A stretch of 64,000 bases of DNA from Lysobacter enzymogenes (GTDB lineage Bacteria > Pseudomonadota > Gammaproteobacteria > Xanthomonadales > Xanthomonadaceae), in contig NZ_CP067395.1 of NCBI RefSeq assembly GCF_017355525.1, forward strand, positions 2,108,001 through 2,172,000, given 5' to 3'. Each line of letters opens with the position of its first letter. Within the stretch, counting starts at the first letter, position 1. Shown here in pieces: positions 24,042-32,689 of the stretch. The notes beneath the pieces are model-generated. The model made no database searches. It had not been told where the DNA came from and saw only the letters and a program-made list of their open reading frames with translations. The translations under genes were made by a program, and so were the position numbers.

Positions 24042-25877
24042 TTACTGCTGCACGAGGTATTCGGGCGAGTTGACGATCAGGTACAGCGCTTCCTGCACCC
24101 GTTCGCGCTTGGCCGCGGCGGTGTTGGCCGGCATGCCGTTCAAGCGTTCCAGCAACACCTGCTTCATCGGCGCGGTCATCTGCCCGGACAGGAACAAGGT
24201 GTTGTAGCGCTCGATCAGATCGGCCGGCTTGGTCGCCAGCGCGACGTCGCGGCTGAGGTTGATCGCGACTTCGTCGTCCTCGATGCCGTTGGGATTGCCG
24301 ACGTAGGAATCGTAGATCTTGCGCATCAGATAGCTTTCGGTCGCCGGCAGCATGTAGTCGGTCGCCAGTTGCAGCTCCGGCGCGGCCATGCCGTTCTGCG
24401 AGGGCTCGCCCATCGGGCTGTAGCGCGGACTGAAGAAGTTGAACACCGACGGCGCGAACATCGGCTGCTGGCCGAGGTTGCTGTCCAGGGTCCAGAACTC
24501 GTCGACGAAGCCGGTCTTGGAGCGGCCGCCGAGCGCGCGCCACAGATGGGTCAGGCGCAGCAGCGGCTCGCGCACCTTGCCGAAGTTCGCCGGCTGCGCG
24601 GCCGGATCGCGCGCTTCGGGATCGAGCAGGATCGCTTTCGTCACCGCGCGCAGATCGCCGCGCACGCCCTGGCCGTTGTCGTCGAACACGCTGGCGACGC
24701 GGTCGACGTAGCCCGGACTCGGGTTGCTGGTGACCAGGCGCTGGATCAACTGGCGGCCGATGAACGGCCCGACGTTGGGATGGTTGTGGATATTGTCCAG
24801 CGCCGCGGTCAGATCGCTGCGGCCGGTGCCGCCGCCGGCGAGCAGACCGCCCGGCAGCGCCGCGCCGGGATAGTCGAGCAACTGCTTGGACTGCGCCGAG
24901 GCGTGGTACGCGGCCTGATTCTCCATCGGCGACACCCACGCCGGCGAACTGGGTTCGTAGAAGTAGCAGTCGAATTCGCCGAGCGCCGCGCAGCCCTTGA
25001 AGGTCCAGCCGGTGAACACGTGGGCGAAGCCCTTGACCGTGTCCTGGCTGTAGGTCGGCACCGGCTTGCCGTCGAGGCCGAGCAGCGGCGTGCCGTCGCG
25101 ATTCAGCCGCACCAGGCCGACGCTGAACAATTGCAGCACTTCGCGCGCGTAGTTCTCGTCGGGCCGGATGTTGCGCGCCGGGTCGGGCTTCTGGTTCTGC
25201 ATCATCGACAGGTACAGGCCCATCGTCGGATGCAGGGTCACGTCCTCCAGCAGCGTGCGGAAGTTGCCGAAGGCGTCGCGCGCCAGGGTGTCGTAGTAGT
25301 GGGTCATGCCCTGCGGCGCGCCGCCGAGCAGGTCGGAGCTGGCGTCGGAGATCACGAATATCTCGCTCAACGCGAACGCCACGCGCTGGCGCAGCTGGTC
25401 GCGGTGGACCACGGTCGGCTTGATCGGATCCTTGCCGCCGAGCGCGTTGACGAACCACGCGTCGACGCGCCAGTCGCGCTGCACGTCGTTGCCGGTGCCG
25501 GCACGCGCCGCTGCGTTCTTCATGAAGGTCAGCTGCGAAGACAGCGGATAGCCGAACTGTTCCTCGATCCAGGCGTTGTAGCCGACCTGGCGCAGATGCG
25601 CGATGTCTTCCAGGGTCGGGCCGAACGTGGACTGGGCGAGGAAGCGCGCGGCTTCGGCGTCGCTGGCCGGCAGGTCGGCGACCGCGCGCGGCGCCGGTGC
25701 GGCGCCGGTACGCGCGGACGCGGCCTCGCGCGCCGCTACGCGCTCGTCGGCGCCGGGATACGGCCCCAGATAATCCGGCAACGGCGCGACGCCGCGCAGC
25801 GCGAGCAGCACCGCCAGCGCCAGCAGCACGCGCGGCGTTGCGCCCATCCACGCCGCGCGCAGAAGCGAAGTAGTCAT
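24042..25877 (-). CDS. DUF1800 family exported protein
   Basis: 611 residues from the ATG at 25877, which has a GGGGAG just upstream; a TTG four codons earlier is less likely. A membrane/signal segment (VLLALAVLLALRGVAPL) is followed by the DUF1800 domain: AARFLAQSTFGPT, RVAFALSEIFVIS, HPTMGLYLSMMQNQKPDP, DENYAREVLQLFSVGLVRLNRDG, GFAHVFTGWTF and IHNHPNVGPFIGRQLIQRLVTSNPSPGYV. The family is of unknown function and pairs with DUF1501. The two genes form an operon with 16 bp between them. No truncation seen. Confidence 0.9.
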   Translation of the reverse strand: MTTSLLRAAWMGATPRVLLALAVLLALRGVAPLPDYLGPYPGADERVAAREAASARTGAAPAPRAVADLPASDAEAARFLAQSTFGPTLEDIAHLRQVGYNAWIEEQFGYPLSSQLTFMKNAAARAGTGNDVQRDWRVDAWFVNALGGKDPIKPTVVHRDQLRQRVAFALSEIFVISDASSDLLGGAPQGMTHYYDTLARDAFGNFRTLLEDVTLHPTMGLYLSMMQNQKPDPARNIRPDENYAREVLQLFSVGLVRLNRDGTPLLGLDGKPVPTYSQDTVKGFAHVFTGWTFKGCAALGEFDCYFYEPSSPAWVSPMENQAAYHASAQSKQLLDYPGAALPGGLLAGGGTGRSDLTAALDNIHNHPNVGPFIGRQLIQRLVTSNPSPGYVDRVASVFDDNGQGVRGDLRAVTKAILLDPEARDPAAQPANFGKVREPLLRLTHLWRALGGRSKTGFVDEFWTLDSNLGQQPMFAPSVFNFFSPRYSPMGEPSQNGMAAPELQLATDYMLPATESYLMRKIYDSYVGNPNGIEDDEVAINLSRDVALATKPADLIERYNTLFLSGQMTAPMKQVLLERLNGMPANTAAAKRERVQEALYLIVNSPEYLVQQ

Positions 25878-25975
25878 GCAGCTCCCCAAGATGACGACCG
25901 ACTGTGTCGTCCGGGGGCGATGCTAGGCGTGCGGAAAAATTACAAGTTTGATCGCCGCCACGATTCCATCGGGCG

Positions 25976-26035
25976 GTGACAAGCGTCAATTCTTGCGGGT
26001 GATCGGCCCTGCGCGCGGGCGTGACAAGCGTCAAT
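25976..26035. promoter_or_regulatory. Duplicated TGAC-N4-GTCA palindrome upstream of the DUF1800-DUF1501 operon
   Basis: The 15-mer GTGACAAGCGTCAAT occurs at 25976-25990 and again at 26021-26035, 45 bp apart (about four helical turns). Each contains the inverted repeat TGAC-AAGC-GTCA. They lie about 100-160 bp upstream of the DUF1800 start, within the only gap of this operon. The regular spacing suggests two operator sites for one regulator. No regulator gene lies next to it. Confidence 0.5.
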
Positions 26036-26056
26036 GCGCGGCGTTGACGCGCGGGA

Positions 26057-26452
26057 TCAGTCGAGCATTTCGCGCTTCGCGCCGGGGTAGCGGTCGGCTT
26101 TGAGCACGACGTCGCCGCTGCCCAGGTAGCGCGGCACCGCGTTTCCGCGGTGGCCGGGCAATATCTCCACTTCGCGCGTGGATACGCAGGTGTGGCGATC
26201 CGGAAAGTACGGATAGTAGGGCGTACCGACGCAATGCCACTGCGCATCGCTGCGGTACAGGTACCAGTAATCGTAGGAATCGCCCGCGTTCGCCTTCAAC
26301 ACTTCGGCGAACTCGTCGCCGCTCACGGTACGCGGAAAACTCGGCCAAAAGACCAGCAGCGCCAAGGTCACCAACGCGGCGAAATGCCAGCGCAATTTCA
26401 TCCGGCGCAACGGCGGCCACAGGTTGTAAGGTTCTTTCGTCGCCACGTCCAT
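26057..26452 (-). CDS. Small membrane-anchored hypothetical protein
   Basis: 131 residues. A basic N-terminus (RRMKLRWH) precedes one membrane helix (FAALVTLALLVFWPSF), so the remaining ~90 residues probably face the periplasm. The tail has YDYWYLYRSDAQWHCVGTPYY, TREVEILPGHRGNAVP and an acidic end; two cysteines may form a disulfide. I do not recognise a family. It lies between the amidohydrolase (44 bp upstream) and the DUF1800 gene and could be transcribed with the amidohydrolase. Confidence 0.6.
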   Translation of the reverse strand: MDVATKEPYNLWPPLRRMKLRWHFAALVTLALLVFWPSFPRTVSGDEFAEVLKANAGDSYDYWYLYRSDAQWHCVGTPYYPYFPDRHTCVSTREVEILPGHRGNAVPRYLGSGDVVLKADRYPGAKREMLD

Positions 26453-26496
26453 GCATCCCTGCCTCGTCCGATCCTGCTCTCAACGCAATCCGGCTC

Positions 26497-28173
26497 TCAA
26501 CGCCCCTCGCCCGCCCGCTGCCACACCGGCGCGCCGTCCACATACGTTCCCAGCAACGTCAGCTCGCGCAACCGCCGCGGCTCCACCGCCAGCGGATCCT
26601 GCTCGACCACGACGAAGTCCGCGCGCTTGCCCACCGCGAGGCTGCCGACTTCGTTCTCGGCGAAGCCCGCATAGGCCGCGTCCAGAGTGAAACCGCGCAA
26701 GGCTTCGTACGCAGTCAGCTTCTCTTGCGGATGCCAGCCGCCGAGCGGCTTGTCTTCATTGTCGGTACGCGTCGCCGCCGCGAACAAGCCCAGGCGCGGA
26801 TCGGGCGATTCGACCGGGAAATCCGAGCCCAGCGCCAGCCGCGCGCCGCTGTCGCGCAACTGCCGCCACGCATAGGCGCCGTTGATGCGCTGCGCGCCGA
26901 GCCGCTGTTCGGCCCAGGGCATGTCGCTGGTGGCGTGGGTCGGCTGCATCGAAGCGATGACGTGCAGCGCGGCCAGCCGCGGCAGATCCTCGGGCGCGAG
27001 GATCTGCGCGTGTTCGATCCGCCAGCGGTGGTCGGTCTTGGCCGCGTCGGCGCCGAGCGCGTTCGCGTACAGGTCCAGCACCTCGCGATTGCCGCGGTCG
27101 CCGATGGCGTGGGTGGCGACCTGTACGCCGCAGCGTTTGGCCTTGGCGATGGCTTTTCCCATCGCCTCGGGCGACATCCGCAGCAGGCCGCGGTTGCCGT
27201 GGTCGTCGCTGTAATCCTGCAACAGCGCGGCGCCGCGGCTGCCGAGCGCGCCGTCGGCGTAGAGCTTGACCGTGCGCATCTTCAGGCGCCCGCCTGGGTG
27301 CTGGTACAAGCCGTCGCGGCACAGCGCTTCGAGCGCGTCGCCGTCGCCGGCGGCGAACGCGGTGATGCGCAGCGGCAATTGGCCGCGGTCGGCCAGCCGC
27401 TGGTAAGCGCGCAAGGTGTTCAGATCGACGCCGGCGTCGTGCACGCCGGTCAGGCCGTAGCGGGCGGCTTCCCTCATCCCCAGCGTCAGCGCCTGCTCGA
27501 CCGCGGCCGCCTGCAGCGGCGGGCGCGCGTGTTCGATCAGGATCATCGCGTCGTCGATGAAGATGCCGCTGGCGCGGCCGTCGCCGCCGCGTACGATGCG
27601 GCCGCCGGCCGGCTGCCAGTCGCCGCCGAGCTCGCGCCCGGCCGCGCGCATCGCCGCGCTGTTGGCCCAGCCGGCGTGGCCGTCGACGCGTTGCAGCCAC
27701 ACCGGGCGGTCGGGGAACGCGGCGTCGAGATCGGCGGCGTCGGGAAAGCGCGCGTCGGCCCAGTCGTTCTGGTCCCAGCCGTGGCCGATCAGCCACTGTC
27801 CGGCCGGCAGCGTGCGCGCGTAGTCGCGCAGGCGCTGCACCGCTTCGGCCTTGCTGCGCGCGCCGGTGAGGTCGGCCTGGAGCTGGTTGATGCCGAGTTC
27901 GAATACGTGGGCGTGGGCGTCGATCAGGCCGGGTACCAAGGTGGCGGCGCCGAAATCCAGGCGTTTGGCGTCGGGGTAGCGGCGCAGCAGTTCATCGCGG
28001 TTGCCGACGGCGAGGATCTTGCCGTTGTCGTCGTAGGCCAGGGCTTGGGCGCGCGGTTGGGCGGGGTCGAGGGTGTGCACTTGCGCGGCGGTGACGATGG
28101 TCGCGGCGTGCGCGGGTGCGGCGGCGCAGCAGATCGCGCACAGCAATAATCCCAATCCTTGCTTCGCCCGCAT
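26497..28173 (-). CDS. Exported amidohydrolase (YtcJ-like, amidohydrolase 3 family)
   Basis: 558 residues. A signal peptide (LGLLLCAICCAAAPAHA-A) precedes a metal-dependent hydrolase: LVPGLIDAHAHVFELG with the H-x-H metal motif near residue 85, a TGVHDAGVDL segment, VKLYADGALGSRGAALL (the usual Lys/His region), HAIGDRGNREVLDLY, RIEHAQILAPEDL and ALGSDFPVESPDPR with the metal Asp. Members act on N-acyl or imide bonds of varied small molecules; the substrate here is unknown. The N-terminal SAPA-like leader suggests periplasmic location. The 5' region upstream is REP-containing and holds the promoter. Confidence 0.9.
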   Translation of the reverse strand: MRAKQGLGLLLCAICCAAAPAHAATIVTAAQVHTLDPAQPRAQALAYDDNGKILAVGNRDELLRRYPDAKRLDFGAATLVPGLIDAHAHVFELGINQLQADLTGARSKAEAVQRLRDYARTLPAGQWLIGHGWDQNDWADARFPDAADLDAAFPDRPVWLQRVDGHAGWANSAAMRAAGRELGGDWQPAGGRIVRGGDGRASGIFIDDAMILIEHARPPLQAAAVEQALTLGMREAARYGLTGVHDAGVDLNTLRAYQRLADRGQLPLRITAFAAGDGDALEALCRDGLYQHPGGRLKMRTVKLYADGALGSRGAALLQDYSDDHGNRGLLRMSPEAMGKAIAKAKRCGVQVATHAIGDRGNREVLDLYANALGADAAKTDHRWRIEHAQILAPEDLPRLAALHVIASMQPTHATSDMPWAEQRLGAQRINGAYAWRQLRDSGARLALGSDFPVESPDPRLGLFAAATRTDNEDKPLGGWHPQEKLTAYEALRGFTLDAAYAGFAENEVGSLAVGKRADFVVVEQDPLAVEPRRLRELTLLGTYVDGAPVWQRAGEGR

Positions 28174-28349
28174 TCGCGCTCTCCCTCGTGGACGGACTGC
28201 GATGTCCGAATGTGGCGAATGTGCGGGGTTGGCGGGGGTGGGCGCAAGTGCTCGCGGGTTGGACGGGGGCGGTGCGTCGCTGCGTCGACTGTTTCTGCGC
28301 TACCCGCCATGAAGACAACGACGAACCCTACCGCGGGACACCGCCCCCT

Positions 28350-28448
28350 CTGTAGGAGCGACGCAAGTCGCGACTGCGAAAACACAACTACTACGAAACC
28401 TGCGCAATGGCTGCGGTTTCGCGGTCGCGACTTGCGTCGCTCCTACAG
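28350..28448. repeat. Inverted pair of REP elements (variant hairpin)
   Basis: Forward copy 28350-28378 and reverse copy 28420-28448. The hairpin differs from most other copies: GCGAC-GCAA-GTCGC instead of GCGGC-GCGA-GCCGC, with matching changes on both sides, so the stem is kept by compensatory change. The leading GTAG is intact in both arms. Confidence 0.85.
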
Positions 28449-28499
28449 TCGGGTACGAACCTTATTCGTATCTCGCAGCGACGAGTGACGACCAGCCAA

Positions 28500-28760
28500 G
28501 ATCAAAAGCTTCCGTCCGCAAGCGGCCGGGTCACTTTCTTTGTCTTGCCAAAGAAAGTAACCAAAGAAAGGCGCTTTCCTTGTTCTTCGAATCAAGAGCC
28601 ACTAGGGCTCGTCAGTTGCGCAGGGATGCGGGACAAGGGGCATCCTGGCCCGGTCCCGCACGCGCGCATCCATGCGCGCGCCCTTCGGGTCTCTGTTTGC
28701 CTGTGGCGAGTTCGGGGCGGCGGGGGGAGCTAATAGCAAGTCAAAGGCAAGATCGAACTG
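28500..28760. repeat. Putative dispersed intergenic element with a 10-bp inverted repeat
   Basis: A 10-bp inverted repeat ACTTTCTTTG / CAAAGAAAGT (28533-28542, 28549-28558) is followed by AACCAAAGAAAGGCGC and a stretch rich in GC. From memory, very similar sequences recur between genes in Lysobacter and Xanthomonas genomes, where they give short shadow proteins containing KKVTKE. In this window it occurs once, so its repeat nature rests on recall and not on what is visible here. Confidence 0.45.
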
Positions 28761-28803
28761 GGTTTTGGCTTTCGTCGTTACGACGGGGGCGGGAGGGCGC
28801 GGC

Positions 28804-29904
28804 TCAATCCAGCCGTTTGCGGAACCGCGATACCGCCAGGCTCATCATCACCGCGATGAAGCCGAGCAGATACGCTACGTCGTGCCACAGCTCGAGCAGG
28901 CCCGCGCCGCGCAGCATGACTCCGCGGATCAGGCGCAGGAAGTGGGTCATCGGCAGCACTTCGGACAGCCACTGCGCCGCCGCGGGCATGCCGGCGTACG
29001 GGAACATGAAGCCCGACAGCAGGATCGACGGCAGCAGGATGAACACGGTCATCTGCATCGCCTGGAACTGCGAGGCGGCCTTGGTCGAGATCATCAGGCC
29101 GAGCGCGAGGTTGGCCAGGATCAGCAGCACCGCGGCGGCGTAGACGTCGAGCACGCTGCCCTTGATCGGCACGTCGAACAGCCACAGGCCCAGCAGCAGC
29201 ACCACCGTGGTCTGGATCAGGCCGATCAGCGAATACGGCAGCACCTTGCCGATCATGAGCTCGGTCCGGCTCACCGGCGTGGTGATCAGCAGTTCCATGT
29301 TGCCGCGTTCGCGCTCGCGCACGATCGCGACCGAGGTGAACATCACCATGGTCATGGTCAGGATCACCCCGATCAGCCCCGGCACGATGTTGACCGGCGA
29401 GCGCCGTTGCGGGTTGTAGAACGACACCACCCCGATCGATCCGGTGCTCGGCGAAATCCGTCGCGGCGCCGCGCTGGAACTGTCGAGCGGCGTCTGCGCC
29501 AGCTGCGCGGCCGCGCTCTGGACCACGGTGTCGCTGCCGTCGACCATGACCTGCAAGGCCTCGCGGCCGTCGATGCGGCGGCGTTCGAAATCCGGCGGCA
29601 CCGCGATGCCGACGCTGATCTCGCCGCGGCGGAGCATGTCGACCAGTTGCTGCGGCGTGTCGGCGTGCGCGACCGGACGGATCACGCCGGTGGCGACCAT
29701 GTCCATCACCAGCGCGCGCGAGGTCGCGGTGCCGGCCTGGTCGGCGATGGCGGCGTTGAGCCCGCGCGGGTTGAGGTTGATGGCATAGCCGAACAGCACC
29801 AGCTGTCCGACCGGGATCATCACGATCATCGCCAGGGTGATGCGGTCGCGGCGCAGCTGCCGCACTTCCTTGAGCACGATGGCCCACAGCCGGCGCAGTT
29901 TCAT
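28804..29904 (-). CDS. ABC transporter permease, YbhS/YbhR-like
   Basis: 366 residues. ABC-2 type permease with an N-terminal helix (LAMIVMIPVGQLVLFGYAI), a large periplasmic part (about 50-175) and five C-terminal helices with the conserved EllITTPVSRTELMIGKVLPY region. Together with the ATPase and membrane-fusion genes it forms an efflux unit. Its start overlaps the ATPase stop as ATGA. In E. coli the corresponding operon (ybhGFSR) has two permeases; here only one is present, so it probably acts as a homodimer. Substrate unknown; E. coli YbhFSR has been linked to cation and drug export. Confidence 0.88.
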   Translation of the reverse strand: MKLRRLWAIVLKEVRQLRRDRITLAMIVMIPVGQLVLFGYAINLNPRGLNAAIADQAGTATSRALVMDMVATGVIRPVAHADTPQQLVDMLRRGEISVGIAVPPDFERRRIDGREALQVMVDGSDTVVQSAAAQLAQTPLDSSSAAPRRISPSTGSIGVVSFYNPQRRSPVNIVPGLIGVILTMTMVMFTSVAIVRERERGNMELLITTPVSRTELMIGKVLPYSLIGLIQTTVVLLLGLWLFDVPIKGSVLDVYAAAVLLILANLALGLMISTKAASQFQAMQMTVFILLPSILLSGFMFPYAGMPAAAQWLSEVLPMTHFLRLIRGVMLRGAGLLELWHDVAYLLGFIAVMMSLAVSRFRKRLD

Positions 29905-30908
29905 CCGCCCTCCCCGCGCGTCGCCGCGGCTTGCGCTTGCGGCGCCGGCGCTTCGCCGCGGGTCGCGGCGACGAATACGTCTTCCAGGTTCGGCTTGGCC
30001 TTGGCCACTTCGGCGTCGAGCCCGGCCGCGCGCAGCGCGTCGGTCAGGCTCTGCTCGGCGGTGTCGGCGTCGGCCAGCAACACCCGCAGGTCGTTGCCGA
30101 TCTGGGCCACGCTGAGCACGCCGGGCAGATCGACCAGCGCGCGCTGGGCCTTGCGCGGCTGCGCGGCGCGCACTTCGACCGCGCGGCCTTGCAACTCGCC
30201 GGTCAGTTCGGCCGGCGTGCCGTCGGCGACCAGCACGCCGCGGTCGAGGATCGCCAGGCGGTGGCAGCGCTCGGCTTCGTCCATGTAGTGGGTCGACACC
30301 AGCAAGGTGGTGCCGGCGTCGGCCAGTTCGAACAGTTTTTCCCAGAAATCGCGGCGCGATTCGGGATCGACCGCGCTGGTGGGTTCGTCGAGGAACAACA
30401 GCTCGGGCTCGTGGATGACCGCGCCGGCCAGCGCCAGCCGCTGTTTCTGGCCGCCGCTCATGGTGCCGGCGAGCTGCTTCTGGCGATCTTCGAAGCGGTA
30501 CTGCTCGATCAACTCGTCTATGCGCTTGCGCGCGGCGGCTTTCGGAATGTCCTGCACGGCGGCGAGGAATTCGAGGTTCTCGCGCACGCTGAGGTCTTCG
30601 AACAGCGAGAACTTCTGGGTCATGTAGCCGATCCGGCGGCGCAGTTGTTCGGCCTGCGCCGGGATCTTCAGGCCCAGCACTTCGATCTCGCCCTCGCTCG
30701 GCGTCAGTAGGCCGCACAGCATGCGGATCGTGGTCGACTTGCCGGAACCATTAGGGCCGAGGAAGCCGTACACGCAGGCGCGCGGCACGGTCAGGTCGAC
30801 CCGGTTCACCGCCTGCAGTTCGCCGAAGCGCTTGCTCATGCCGCGCGCGCGGATCGCCGGCTCGGCAGCGACGGATCCGGCCGCAACGGGCGCGGCGACG
30901 GCGCTCAC
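29901..30908 (-). CDS. ABC transporter ATP-binding protein, YbhF-like
   Basis: 335 residues, started at the GTG (30908) that overlaps the membrane-fusion gene stop as GTGA. Walker A is GPNGSGKST, signature motif is TMSGGQKQRLALAGA, Walker B is ELLFLDEPTSAVD, and the H-loop is STHYMDEAERC. It matches one ATPase domain of YbhF, which in E. coli has two in tandem; here there is a single domain followed by ~90 residues resembling a regulatory tail. It energises the YbhS-like permease and works with the HlyD-family partner. Confidence 0.93.
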   Translation of the reverse strand: MSAVAAPVAAGSVAAEPAIRARGMSKRFGELQAVNRVDLTVPRACVYGFLGPNGSGKSTTIRMLCGLLTPSEGEIEVLGLKIPAQAEQLRRRIGYMTQKFSLFEDLSVRENLEFLAAVQDIPKAAARKRIDELIEQYRFEDRQKQLAGTMSGGQKQRLALAGAVIHEPELLFLDEPTSAVDPESRRDFWEKLFELADAGTTLLVSTHYMDEAERCHRLAILDRGVLVADGTPAELTGELQGRAVEVRAAQPRKAQRALVDLPGVLSVAQIGNDLRVLLADADTAEQSLTDALRAAGLDAEVAKAKPNLEDVFVAATRGEAPAPQAQAAATRGEGG

Positions 30909-31981
30909 GGCGCGAACTCGGCCCGCACCGGCAGGCCGGCCGGCAGTTCGGCGGCGTCGGCATCGGTCAGCTCGACTTCGCACAGATAGCTCAGGCGCGC
31001 GGCGTCTTCGCCGGTCAGCGCGTAATACGGGGTGAAGCTGGCTTCGCTGCGGATCATCCGCACGCGGCCGTTCCAGGCGCGCGCGCGGCCTTCGACATAG
31101 ACCTTGGCGAGGCGGCCGACGCGCACGTCCTGGCGGATCGGCTCGGGCACGTACACGCGCGCGAACGGACGCGCGCCGACCAGCATCACCGCCAGCGGCG
31201 AACCGATCGGAGCCTGGTCGCCGAGCTTGTACGGCAGGCTGTCGACCACGCCGTCGCGCGGCGCCAGCACGTCGAGCTTGGCGAACGACACCTGCTGCAC
31301 CGCGGCCTGGGCCTGCGCGGCGGCGAGCGCGGCGCGGCCCTGGGCGATGTCTTCGCGGCGGTTGCCGCGTTCCAGTTCCAGCAGCGCGGCCTGCGCCGCG
31401 CGCACCTGCGCGACCGCGTTGCCGGCGGCGGCGCGGGCGCGGTCGACGTCGGCCGCGGCGATCAGCTGGCGCTGGCCGAGCGGACGCACGCGCTCGTAGT
31501 AAGCGCCGGCGTCGCGCTGCTGCGCCTGCGCCGCGGCGAGATTGGCGCGGGCCTGATCGATCGCCTCGCTGCGCGGGCCGGCTTCCAGTTCGGCCAGCGC
31601 TTGCGCCGATTGCTGCGCCTGCGCCTGCGCGGCCTGCAGTTGCGAACGGCTGCGGTCGGGCTCGAGCTGCAGCACGCGCGCGCCGGCCTTGACCCGCTGG
31701 CCTTCGCGCACGTCGATCCGCACGACTTTCTCCGCCACCGGCGCGGGCAAGGCGATGCGGTCCCATTCCAGCGTGCCGAGCGCCTGCGGTTGGTCGGCGG
31801 CGCAGCCGCTCAGGGCGAGTGCGAGCAATGCGAGCGCGCCGCTGCGCCGCAGCGCGTCGCGGCGCTTGCGCGGGCCGGTTTCGCGCGGGGTCGCGGCGGC
31901 GCGCGGCGCAGCGCTGAGCAGGCGGCTGCGCAACGGCAGCAGCGCGGTGTCGCACCGCGCGGGACGGGGTTCGGCGGGCAT
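30905..31981 (-). CDS. HlyD-family membrane-fusion lipoprotein of the efflux operon (YbhG-like)
   Basis: 358 residues from the ATG at 31981, preceded by AAGGAG. A lipobox LALALSGC at about residue 60 follows an unusually long basic N-terminal stretch, so the true start could lie later. The HlyD core has a beta-barrel/lipoyl half (VAEKVVRIDVREGQRVKAGARVLQLE), a coiled-coil of Ala/Gln-rich helices (about 105-200), and the returning half (FAKLDVLAPRDGVVDSLPYKLGDQ). It bridges the inner-membrane pump and an outer channel. Upstream is the TetR gene, 17 bp away, downstream the ATPase overlaps. Confidence 0.88.
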   Translation of the reverse strand: MPAEPRPARCDTALLPLRSRLLSAAPRAAATPRETGPRKRRDALRRSGALALLALALSGCAADQPQALGTLEWDRIALPAPVAEKVVRIDVREGQRVKAGARVLQLEPDRSRSQLQAAQAQAQQSAQALAELEAGPRSEAIDQARANLAAAQAQQRDAGAYYERVRPLGQRQLIAAADVDRARAAAGNAVAQVRAAQAALLELERGNRREDIAQGRAALAAAQAQAAVQQVSFAKLDVLAPRDGVVDSLPYKLGDQAPIGSPLAVMLVGARPFARVYVPEPIRQDVRVGRLAKVYVEGRARAWNGRVRMIRSEASFTPYYALTGEDAARLSYLCEVELTDADAAELPAGLPVRAEFAP

Positions 31982-31998
31982 CGCGCGCTCCTTGGCGT

Positions 31999-32682
31999 TC
32001 ACGGCGTCAGCCCCCGGTCGAGCAGGGCCAGGGCGTGGCGGCGCTGCGCCGCGGGTTCGAGGTCGTCGGCGCCGAACAGATGGCGCCAGATCGGCGCGCT
32101 CGCGGCGGGGAACAGGGTCAGGCCGATCAGGCTGACCATCAGCAGGCGCGGGTCGAGGTCGGCGTTGATGCGGCCTTCGGCCTGGGCCTGGGCGAAACGC
32201 GCGGCGAGCATGCGCGGCAGCAGCGGGCCGATCTTGTCGTACAGCAGGGTTTCGCGCAGCGCCCCGCCCTCGCACAGCACCTCGCGCACCCACAGCGACG
32301 GCAGCCAGGGATGGGTTTCGATGATCCGGCCGATGTTGGCGACGAAGCGGCCGATCAGGTCGAACACGTCGGCGTTCGCGTCGCCGAGCCCGTCGCGCAG
32401 GCTCAGCACCAGCGGCAGCAGGCGTTCGTTGCTGACCGCCTGCTGCAGTTGTTCCTTGTCGCCGAAGTAGTAATGCAGCAGCGCCGGATTGACCCCGGCC
32501 TCGGCGGCGATGGCGCGCAGCGAGGTCGCGGCGATGCCCTGGCGGGCGTAACAGGCGATGGCGGCGTCGAGCAGGCGCTCGCGCAGGCCCGGGTTGTCGG
32601 CGGCCGCGGGGCGGCCGGGGGCGCGCTTGGGCGTCTCGCTCTTGCGCGGACGGCCGCGGCGGGCGGGTTTGGGGGTGGTCAT
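31999..32682 (-). CDS. TetR-family repressor, CecR-like
   Basis: 227 residues. An arginine/proline-rich N-terminal tail precedes the TetR helix-turn-helix (ERLLDAAIACYARQGIAATSLRAIAAEAGVNPALLHYYFGDKEQLQQAV, the last helix being the recognition helix). The C-terminal ligand domain has WLPSLWVREVLCEGG and DLDPRLLMVSLIGLTLFPAA, as in the CecR/YbiH group, which in E. coli controls ybhGFSR. Here it is the first gene of the same operon, so autoregulation is likely. Its promoter overlaps an AT-rich palindrome that is the best operator candidate. Confidence 0.9.
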   Translation of the reverse strand: MTTPKPARRGRPRKSETPKRAPGRPAAADNPGLRERLLDAAIACYARQGIAATSLRAIAAEAGVNPALLHYYFGDKEQLQQAVSNERLLPLVLSLRDGLGDANADVFDLIGRFVANIGRIIETHPWLPSLWVREVLCEGGALRETLLYDKIGPLLPRMLAARFAQAQAEGRINADLDPRLLMVSLIGLTLFPAASAPIWRHLFGADDLEPAAQRRHALALLDRGLTP

Positions 32683-32689
32683 GCGGCAT

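Larger units (their letters stand above)
28174..28803. other. Gene-free stretch upstream of the amidohydrolase, rich in repeats
   Basis: 630 bp between the amidohydrolase start and the end of the ABC permease gene. It contains an inverted REP pair (28350-28448) and a second kind of repeat element (about 28500-28760). The first 170 bp are probably the amidohydrolase promoter region, but no clear promoter was picked. Open frames here look like repeat shadows. Confidence 0.6.

Noticed and set aside
28407..28733. Small rightward ORF in the repeat region
   Set aside because: It crosses a REP copy and the KKVTKE-type intergenic element; repeat-derived shadow.
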